Assembly: GCA_023014485.1 (NCBI GenBank)
Contig: JAJOZX010000918.1
Location: 525,001 to 589,000, forward strand
Reading direction: 5' to 3'
From: Bathynomus jamesi
Lineage: Eukaryota > Arthropoda > Malacostraca > Isopoda > Cirolanidae
Length of the DNA: 64,000 bases
The notes beneath the pieces were generated by a model. It searched no databases. It saw only the letters and a list, made by a program, of their open reading frames with translations, and was not told where the DNA came from. Position 1 is the first letter of the stretch. Every line of letters begins with the position of its first letter. Positions 58,825-64,000 of the stretch are shown here, piece by piece. Position numbers and translations under genes: made by a program.

Positions 58825-61800
58825 TACAATATAAAGTTTACAAAATGTTACATAATTTTAAATTAAATAATTTATTTTATAATTAGTAGAAAATAAATAA
58901 TGCTTAATAGAAAATTTTCATTGAAAAAGAATAAATTATGAAATAAAAAGCGTTTAAGGGAATTCCTATATTTGAATTAGTTGGTTATAAAATGGGAACT
59001 TCATTATTATGGTAAAAATGGCAGTAGTGAACTTATACATCAGTAGAAGCTAATGAAGTGGGTTATTTTTGGTGATTTGCGAAGTATATTTAGTGATGAA
59101 GCCTGCCTGATATGTATGGGAATTGCATTCTATACATCTGTTCCTTTGAAAGAGAGTGGATTTTCTGCAGCTTCTATTGTATAAGTAGGTTTGTGTATAA
59201 GATCACTGGGCAGTCGGGTGTTTAACGATGGTGCATTTGATGGGGGTGATTGATTGATCTTTGAATAGTTGATGTACGTTGATTTTTATTGATAACTTTG
59301 AACATATTGACAGCAACATTGAATTTCTATGTCATTTAATTTTAAAATATTTAGCTTTTGAAACACTAGGGAAGTGCAACTTCGTCCTGTTGTCATTATC
59401 CGAGAGAGTTCGCAAACATTTTTTGTGAATGACTTCCAAAGGATGTTTTATATATTTCTTTGAGCTACCCTGTGTTGTAATACACTATAATAAATGTGAA
59501 TGGATGAAGGAATAATACAGGGTAAGGAGTACGTTTAGGGAAAGGGTCCTTTTTAGTTTAAATAATATGAAGAGAAATCTTGATATTTTGGATTTGATAT
59601 GTTGTACATGACTTTTGAAATTTAGTTTTTTTGGCTAAATTAATGCCAAGTACTTTGACCCTAGGCATCCTTGCAGTAAAAATTATATAATTATATAATT
59701 ATTTAAATAAGTAAAATTTATAAACCTTATTTGAAGATGGGTATAAACAAAGATCTTTAGGTATTTAGTTCCGGGACTCTGACCAACAGAAAGGTTACAA
59801 CCATTTTGGAGGTCAAGGTTAAACAACCTGTCAGCTTTGTTGTGATTTGAAATTAGCAATATAGACTGAATCTCGAAGCAAGTTATTTTAATGCACAGTT
59901 CTTTTAGAAGGAACTTAATATGGGTTCCTTTTGCGTACATATTTATACGTACAGTTATTTTAAAACGTACATAAAGTGATCGAAAGTTAATTTCATTAAA
60001 CTGGAGATGGAAAATGACTGATCATTAATGGTCATTAAACGCAGAAGTTAAATATTTTGTTTACGACAGAATAATAACTGATTGAGTTGTTTAACCTCCT
60101 TCGCACTATCTAAGGTCATATGACGGTGGGGGGGGGGACTTACGGCTTTACGTGCGATTCAAACCACGGGTTTTTACATAATTTAGACGTATAAGACGGT
60201 CTCCCATCCGACTATTTTCCAGACCCAATGTCGCTTAACTTCGCTGATCGACGTAGCCCTTTACGATAGAAAAAGGCATAAAAATACCAAGTCAAACTAT
60301 ATAAATACCAACAAAAATATAAATACCAACATCCTCGGATAATGAAGGACAGAAAGAAGTTGGTTAATAACAATATTAACATTTAACCTAATTTGTAAGG
60401 AAGTCAGGAATTACTGAAAACAAGCTTCTACTGACCACTTTCAACTGATTGGCACTTTCCTGACAAGCGAGTGCCATATATTAGCCCTTCAGTGACTATT
60501 TACATTGAGAGAAAATTTTTTAGTCTTAAAAAATGTTACTTTGAAATTCGGACGAGTAAATTTTTCTCTTTAGGAGAAAAAGTATATTTTACACAAAGAT
60601 TATTTTGTTTATATGGAGTGCTTTTTGCTGTTAGAAAAGTAAAACTAAGTGTAGCAGCACCATTACTGATTTTAATTCTGGCTAAGATTAGACGATTTTA
60701 TTCAGTCTCAGGACACTTTCCGCCCATTAAAGAACTATGCTAGTTGTGGACTCGTAAAAAGGTTCTTGATAACACAGGTCAACAAAAAAACATTTTTTTT
60801 TTTCGTTGCCAAGGAAATTCGTACGAATTTAGGGTATTTTGGGGTTGCTGAATTCCAAAATGAAAGTAGTTTTTCCGATTTGGCTCTAGTTCTTGAGATA
60901 ATGAATACCCTCAATTAATAGGAAACGTAACCATAACGCGTGCATATGGGAAACTACCGGAACATTCTAGATGGTGAGACCGAATAAAATGCCATTATGT
61001 ATTTCATGTGTTTACTTTTGTATGATTTGAGACAATTTCAATGCGATTTGTAAGTAGGCTCCGCCTGAACATTAAATTTTTTGCATTTTTACGTGTTTCA
61101 ATGGGGTACCAATTATCTCATAAATTAGAGCCAATCTAGCAAAACCGATGTCATATTCGGAATCAGCACCACAAAGTTACCCCAAAATCACTCTAATATG
61201 ATTGGCAATAAAATGAGTGTTGACCAGTGTAATTAATAATATTTTTTCGGAGTTTCTTTAATTATTAAGACTATAATAACTATATAAAGAAGTTGTTTTT
61301 TATTACTTAAAATAGAAAAAATAATATATTCTATATTTATACAGTTACAACTTGCAGAAATGAATCTCTCTCTGAATGTATTTTAAGTGCAATAACCGCA
61401 CTGAATTAAAATTTTAAAAAGTGTTAAAAATAAGTGTCTAAATTTAAAAAAAAAAAAATGGAAATATTAAGTAATTTTGAAATTGAAGGACATGTTTTTA
61501 TTACGAAATTATGGTCGTATGACGAAAGGAACCGTTACAATTTCCCCGCCAAGAAAGACTCAAAATTTTGACCGTCAGAATTACAGTGGAGTGCTTTGCT
61601 CTTTAAGAGTTATATATACTGTATATTTATACACACGCGCGCATGTTGTCAAAAAGTATCTTGCTATTAAATGTATGAAAAAAGTTTAACAAAATTAAAA
61701 ATCGTGTCTAACTGTGTAAAAAATATGGAACCTGAAAAATTAGTTACCCACAAATTAAAAATATAGAATACAAATGTAAAAAAAAAAGTATAAAATAATG

Positions 61801-64000
61801 CATTAACAGAGTTTAATATTGTAATTATTTTGTTTTGTACAATAATTTGCAATTGGTTAAAAAGTTTTGAGAAAATTTAAAAAAAATTTCTTTCCTTAAA
61901 ATTGATTGTTAAATATGTTAACGATGTGTTAACGAGACGCGTAAATAAACATTCATTAATTATTCCCCCCCAAAAAAACGTTTAAAACCTTACTTTTTTA
62001 ACTGTTACCATTCCTCTTCTAACCCTCATAAAAATAAGCGAAAAGAAGGTGGATATAAGCGCCGCGCAAGAGAGTCCAACCAGAATCACGAAAATAGCAT
62101 TTCTCTCCGTGTGATAAGTTTTGCTCGCCGTACAAACAATGGCAACGGGTTTGTATACGTTGTTTCTCATCACGAAATCAACGCAGAATTTGGAAGAGTC
62201 GATTTGGGTCGCTTTTATTTCACAATTATTTTCTTTGCTTATTATCTTCAAGCTCCGATCTGCTATCAGTTCAGCGTGATCGTCATAAGTCGGTTCAAGT
62301 GTAAATTTATGATAGTATTCTTTAATGGAGCAATCAGGAAAATTTGCAAATATTAAATGACTGATGTTATGTCGTGCAAGAAATTCTTCCTTGAAAGAGT
62401 CTATAGAACTGTCATTTTTTTCAACACATTGCAAATCATTATTTTCTGATACTTGTGGATGGTAAAGCATATTACCCGGACAACATTTTCCTAAGACGTT
62501 TTCGGACCAGTTTTCAATTGATGATATTTCGTGATACTCTTTTACTTCTTCAGAACACACTTTGATTACGAGAAATACATCTTCTCCACTTATAAAGTCA
62601 TCGATACAAAAATTACGGGTACGAATTGTATTATTCATGTTATTAATTACGGCGAAGTGGTGTGAATCAAGAGCCCATTTTATATCTGATTTTGTATTTT
62701 CTTCTATAATTATTGGGCTGCATTGCGAACCGAGGTGCGAGATACTTTTCACCTGGTATCTCGAATTTTTCAGAATATGTACGAGCGAAAGAGATTGTTT
62801 GAATGCTTTCGTACATCCACTTTTGTGTAAACTTAAACCGTCGGAACAACATTTGTTTACGAAATTTTCTGGGCACACAAAAGCGGAGTGAACGAGTCCA
62901 TTTTCGTCATCATTTAAAACGTTATCGACGCAAAACTCATCGGAATTGTAGCAATGTTCATTTTTAGTAGTGGTGCATAATATGTTATCATAGAGAATCG
63001 TTTCGTTTAAGCTAATTTTAAAGGGTATATCATTGCAAAGAAGATCGCCTTCATACGATAGCGTTGTGCCTTCATTTAAAATCTGTAGTAGTTTCGCGTC
63101 TCCTTCGTCATCATCGGCGTTGTAGAAGGGAGAACAAGAAAGTACTCGGGTATCGAAGTAGTGACCTTTCGGACAACACTTAGGAACTACTATTTGGGGT
63201 TCCGAGCAGTAAACAATCACTAATGATGACATTTCAGGTGTATCCCCCACCATTTCCAAACAATACTGGGAGAAATTAAAGGAAATATTGCGATCATAAT
63301 CGTGAACTTTCCCAGCTTCCCAAAGAATGTGAGAAGTATTATTTGTAATATAATCAAGATTTAGTTTCTGAGAAATTTTGGGACATTCTCTCAATTTTTG
63401 GGATTTTGTCAATAGAGTTTTATTCTCAAAATTTAGTAAAAACTTATAAATATTGTTTGCAAACGTGTTGTCATTGTCTTCTGCTTCACATTCTTTAGAA
63501 TGAATATTAAAATAATTCTTAGTTGGGCAGCATTTTCTTATTAATAAATTGTCTTCTGTAACAACCAGAAAGTTGTCTTTATTCTCCGTTCGCGCTATTC
63601 TTTCATTTCCTTCGACATTATCTCCTACTATTTGGGGTTCCCAGCAGTAAACAATCACCAATGATGACATTTCAGGTGTATCCCCCACCATTTCCAAACA
63701 ATACTGGGAGAAATTAAAGGAAATATTGCGATCATAATCGTGAACTTTCCCAGCTTCCCAAAGAATGTGAGAAGTATTATTTGTAATATAATCAAGATTT
63801 AGTTTCTGAGAAATTTTGGGACATTCTTTCAATTTTTGGGATTTTGTCAATAGAGTTTTATTCTCAAAATTTAGTAAAAACTTATAAATATTGTTTGCAA
63901 ACGTCTTGTCACTGTCTTCTGCTTCACATTCGTTAGAATAAATATTAAAATAATTCTTAGTTGGGCAGCATTTTCTTATTAATAAATTGTCTTCAGTACC
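47763..64000 (-). CDS. methuselah-like G-protein-coupled receptor with serially repeated ectodomain (gene, 5' end outside window)
   Basis: Exons in transcript order: 64000-61994 (open at the window edge), 58425-58302, 58199-58121, 53649-53243, 50482-50368, 48654-47763. Junction phases are 0, 1, 2, 1, 2 and match at every join, which strongly supports the model. The visible product is about 1,207 residues, against roughly 450-600 for usual Mth receptors. Residues 1-635 are extracellular: cysteine-rich modules, each opened by a KCC motif, with many N-x-[ST] sites. Membrane segments lie at about 636-658, 677-700, 712-736, 749-770, 826-852, 915-938 and 949-971, then a 236-residue Ser/Thr-rich tail. 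C707 before TM3 and C777/C789 in loop 2 are candidates for the conserved disulfide. TM6 TTWLMEI and TM7 FNCLRGLGIF are Mth-family hallmarks. Mth receptors are secretin-class-related receptors of arthropods, linked in flies to stress and lifespan; ligand and coupling here are unknown. All intron-lodged elements are described separately. Confidence 0.88.
48820..48950 (+). repeat. SINE S2-like fragment in the GPCR intron
   Basis: GGGTTCAAATCTC and GTGGTTCGGATTCCACTT, then TTTGCCGTTACGAAGGAGG, resembling 32512-32680 and 24440-24580. An (ATT)n follows at 48958-49009. Confidence 0.45.
49060..49535 (-). mobile_element. mariner transposase C-terminal fragment
   Basis: On the minus strand: QETIQHFGWTQLPHPSYSPD then FPKLKRHLCAHRYGSVEEV, and after a frame change FFYEDGIKKLV. 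The SPDL box carries the third catalytic Asp of mariner transposases, and FxxDGIKKLV-x-RW is the usual C-terminus. Stops and a frame change make it inactive. The 3' end with AAGGATAGTCTATAAATTTCC (49064-49082 region) probably is the terminal repeat. Confidence 0.78.
49588..49912. repeat. foldback with 71-bp arms around a LINE fragment
   Basis: Left arm 49588-49658 and right arm 49842-49912 are imperfect inverses, best in CTGTTCGAGAAAAAGTAAAT. The spacer holds the LA fragment at 49672-49772. No target duplication was identified. Confidence 0.6.
49672..49772 (+). mobile_element. LINE family LA fragment (100 bp)
   Basis: Reads LRTFKRRKR, then (after a frame change) LKTLIIPELEYCSVLTS, matching LRTFKRRDRNVMIPLLKTLI and PKLEYCSVLTS of copy A at about 11965-12057. 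Confidence 0.75.
50020..50054. repeat. near-perfect 17-bp-arm palindrome
   Basis: TCTCTGGATTAATTATA, one central T, and its exact inverse. It sits 90 bp after a CAGTGGTCGGAAAAAGTAATC sequence at 49938 that looks like an hAT end without a partner. Confidence 0.6.
50368..50482 (-). CDS. GPCR exon E: third cytoplasmic loop
   Basis: 115 bp, found by phase matching. Acceptor TTTTCCTCCTTACAG, donor CAT then GTAAAT, phase 1 to phase 2. Encodes ENLQQVLSIKSIKRKIRG and onward to HHNRN, a basic segment as expected between TM5 and TM6. Sequence conservation is weaker than for its neighbours, so it rests mainly on splice signals and phase. Without it exons D and F cannot be joined in frame. Confidence 0.7.
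51612..51854. mobile_element. TIR element with exact 30-bp ends
   Basis: TTTGGTACTTTCCTGTTATC followed by CCGGACCCCA at 51612-51641 is inverted exactly at 51825-51854. Internally it has a (TA)n and an inverted pair of the 34-nt GGTTAGGTTAAGT unit. No clear target duplication and no coding frame; superfamily unknown. Confidence 0.65.
51855..53230. other. GPCR intron; no other gene recognised
   Basis: A 69-codon minus-strand frame at 51924-52133 (KRKAPRVLKVEVPKPSSLKF) is protein-like but has no splice support and no recognised family. (ATT)n at about 52478-52530. Confidence 0.4.
53243..53649 (-). CDS. GPCR exon D: TM4, extracellular loop 2, TM5
   Basis: 407 bp. Acceptor ATATAG then G, donor G then GTAAGA (53242-53237), phase 2 to phase 1. 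Contains YIYHSIWAWGVSGTITAAAL (TM4 with the Mth-typical YxxYxWG-like start), two loop-2 cysteines, LLYFYLPISTTVILNGFLL (TM5) and a strongly basic cytoplasmic end. A second donor-like GTAAGA lies 13 bp upstream, but its phase would not fit the next exon. Confidence 0.9.
53921..53966 (-). ncRNA. probable type-I hammerhead ribozyme in the Penelope-like element
   Basis: Minus strand order: AUUCC (stem I), CUGACGA (core), one extra G, GUGUA loop UACAC (stem II), GAAA (core), AG-GC-CU (minimal stem III), then U as the cleavage-site nucleotide, then GGAAU (stem I partner). All conserved core bases are present. Stem I pairs 5 of 5 and stem II 5 of 5 with one unpaired G. Hammerheads with a minimal stem III are known from Penelope-like elements. 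The UGA of the core is also the stop codon of the upstream ORF. Confidence 0.7.
53958..54770 (-). pseudogene. Penelope-like element ORF: RT end plus GIY-YIG endonuclease
   Basis: Minus-strand frame starting in KFEVYRKPTNNNSYVHF and SDHHPSIKSSIF (end of the RT region), then LRALRVVSPEFLDSEL, a single in-frame TAA at 54450-54452, and the endonuclease: VYLIEYTQCNSVYIGQTG (the GIY-YIG motif appears as VYLI...VYIGQT), LDIRVKQHKYACR (catalytic Arg) and ALVENRDIIERNILEC (catalytic Glu region), ending FIP at TGA 53958-53960. An upstream stop and loss of the RT core show it is inactive, although the endonuclease segment itself is unbroken. Confidence 0.85.
54786..55856. other. GPCR intron; no gene recognised
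   Basis: A plus-strand open stretch at about 54885-55015 (YFDLLNIVSESVCYDV) is protein-like but unassigned. CCTAGTCTGAATGATTTGAA then AACCACTG at 55607-55633 resembles a lone hAT end. Confidence 0.4.
55857..56074. mobile_element. piggyBac-like MITE (218 bp)
   Basis: TTAA at 55853-55856 and 56075-56078. Ends CCCTTTCGTTCC and ATAGTGAAAGGG are inverted. Noncoding. The strongest member of the TTAA set in this window. Confidence 0.75.
56085..56770 (+). mobile_element. LINE reverse-transcriptase C-terminal fragment (third family)
   Basis: Plus-strand homology: VVFDDKPSSRRHIENVDHKV, PHLTYNIINAYRSAC, INPKRIIRKINKCDYYAHTS, FKQLRILKFKDIFKIQ and MFRVAKHSDFINREYNERL. This order (DDKLSWxxHI, LYYSLxxPHLTY, QKRxIRxI, LxILKxxDI) is the segment after the RT palm in jockey/CR1-type LINEs. 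Several frame changes and a stop; dead. Distinct from LA and LB. Confidence 0.7.
56771..57383. other. GPCR intron; (AAT)n at 57145-57195
   Basis: AT-rich with one long (AAT)n microsatellite. No exon found here. Confidence 0.5.
57384..57875 (+). repeat. dispersed repeat R1, copy 6, interrupted
   Basis: Starts GAAAGGAGGGGCCAAGGGCG, then GAGAGCCAAACTCAAGGTCTC. It is interrupted at about 57485-57620 by (TA)n, a CGGGTGGCCCATAATTCAGG fragment and (CA)n/(TA)n. It resumes AATTTTGAAAAGATTGTTTAG through GGAGTTCCAGCACTCCC to GGTGTCTACAATCTCCACC. Confidence 0.65.
57933..58027. repeat. perfect hairpin, 36-bp arms, 23-nt loop
   Basis: Arms 57933-57968 (ATGAATAGAAACGACATAAG then TATTAAGGAACGTTTC) and 57992-58027 are exact inverses, with GTTATCTCTCCTCCTCGTGT in the loop. 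It lies between two (TA)n tracts, within the GPCR intron just outside exon C. Confidence 0.8.
58065..58115. repeat. (TA)n adjacent to exon C donor
   Basis: About 50 bp of TA repeats ending at the GTGAGT donor of the TM3 exon. Length variation here would lie directly at a splice site. Confidence 0.9.
58121..58199 (-). CDS. GPCR exon C: TM3
   Basis: 79 bp. Acceptor CCTTTCAG, donor GTGAGT, phase 1 to phase 2. Encodes VGFLMFFMIAAFCWNTSICL plus a short end. The FFxxAAFxW core is the TM3 pattern of Mth receptors, where FFWLNVM is more usual. The intron before it is only 102 bp, and the donor touches a long (TA)n. Confidence 0.88.
58302..58425 (-). CDS. GPCR exon B: TM2
   Basis: 124 bp. Acceptor TAATTTCAG, donor GTAAGT, entering in phase 0 and leaving in phase 1. 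Encodes VNTLAGRILTSYVFCQLIGY through NKCFVL. N-x-x-[AG]-[GR] before TM2 and the Cys at its end match Mth-family positions. It is in-frame with exon A. Confidence 0.9.
58498..58820. repeat. microsatellites in the first visible intron
   Basis: (TA)n at 58498-58515 and 58530-58566, and (AAT)n at 58759-58820. Confidence 0.9.
58821..60084. other. GPCR intron; no gene seen
   Basis: AT-rich, no recognisable element or exon. Confidence 0.5.
60085..60275 (-). mobile_element. 5S rRNA-like SINE, copy 2
   Basis: The minus strand reads GATCAGCGAAGTTAAGCGAC then ATTGGGTCTGG and AGTCGGATGGGAGACCGTC. These correspond to box A, the intermediate element and box C of 5S rRNA (GATCACCGAAGTTAAGC, GGATGGGTGACCG). 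The body continues with CCCGTGGTTTGAATCGCACG and ends GAGGTTAAACAACTC, as in copy 1. Confidence 0.7.
60773..61229. mobile_element. TIR element with TAA duplication, PIF/Harbinger-like by target site
   Basis: Ends CACAGGTCAACA and (inverse) CACTGGTCAACA, with TAA at 60770-60772 and 61230-61232. Imperfect inverted homology extends about 150-200 bp inward (TTTGGCTCTAGTTCTTGAGA versus ATTGGCTCTAATTTATGAGA). Noncoding; the superfamily is inferred from the 3-bp duplication only. Confidence 0.6.
61230..61987. other. GPCR intron; no gene seen
   Basis: AT-rich sequence between the TIR element and the exon A donor. Confidence 0.5.
61994..64000 (-). CDS. GPCR exon A (partial): ectodomain modules and TM1
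   Basis: A 669-codon open segment running off the window. KCC motifs near 63970, 63530, 63175, 62850 and 62483 mark five module starts. Each module ends in a [YF]C[LVI][ED]-type motif followed by V/I-x-C, for example FSQYCLEMV, EFCVDNVL, NFCIDDFI and KFCVDFVM. TM1 is FVILVGLSCAALISTFF. Donor: AAAAAA then GTAAGG at 61993-61988, phase 0. The frame continues beyond the donor only to a stop at 61982, inside the intron. No signal peptide is visible because the N-terminus is outside. Confidence 0.92.
63188..63562 (-). repeat. ectodomain tandem duplication, copy 1
   Basis: Matches 63626-64000 at a constant offset of 438 bp (146 codons), so the reading frame is kept. By eye there are nine base differences over about 375 bp, seven of them amino-acid-changing. 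Confidence 0.92.
63626..64000 (-). repeat. ectodomain tandem duplication, copy 2 (continues past window)
   Basis: Upstream partner of the previous entry in transcript order, cut by the window edge. Unit length 438 bp. It includes a KCCPTKNYFNI module start and the FSQYCLEMV end. Confidence 0.92.

Noticed and set aside
1..64000. CRISPR array, operons, bacterial promoters, rRNA operon
   Set aside because: No spaced direct-repeat array, no polycistronic gene order and no rRNA sequence apart from the 5S-like SINE heads; the window is eukaryotic.

Overview
The window looks like nuclear DNA from an arthropod, most likely a decapod crustacean. It is AT-rich, crowded with long (TA)n, (CT)n and (AAT)n microsatellites, and has no operon-like layout. 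Nearly every recognisable open frame belongs to a mobile element. One host gene can be modelled with confidence: a methuselah-like (Mth) G-protein-coupled receptor on the minus strand, 47763 to beyond 64000. Everything here was read by eye; no alignment or database search was run.

Layout. 1-10 kb: small MITEs (piggyBac-like with TTAA duplications and one inverted-repeat element), SINEs (tRNA-derived and 5S-rRNA-like), a dispersed repeat here called R1, and one orphan coding-like segment at 8760-8931 (minus). 10.1-12.6 kb and 17.2-19.7 kb: two decayed copies of one LINE, both starting at nearly the same internal point and both bounded by (TA)n. 19.7-24.9 kb: sparse DNA with R1, a LINE endonuclease fragment and SINEs. 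24.86-28.30 kb: four DNA transposons nested in one another, hAT > mariner-like > hAT > hAT, each with a readable target-site duplication. 28.3-40.6 kb: SINEs, several TA-flanked TIR elements, an hAT MITE and foldbacks. 40.61-45.63 kb: hAT > hAT > an uninterrupted LINE frame of about 1,181 codons with a 2A-like motif. 46-47.5 kb: a MITE, an hAT C-terminal remnant and microsatellites.

47.76-64.0 kb: the GPCR gene. Six exons join with matching splice phases: 61994-64000+, 58302-58425, 58121-58199, 53243-53649, 50368-50482 and 47763-48654. The visible part is about 1,207 residues: a long ectodomain of serial cysteine-rich modules (five KCC motifs), seven membrane segments and a 236-residue tail. 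Its introns have collected a Penelope-like element with a probable hammerhead ribozyme, mariner and LINE fragments and several MITEs. The largest ectodomain exon contains a very recent 438-bp in-frame tandem duplication.

The transposable elements do not cooperate with the gene. The main biological interest is the receptor with a serially duplicated ectodomain, followed by the ribozyme-bearing Penelope element and the dateable nests.
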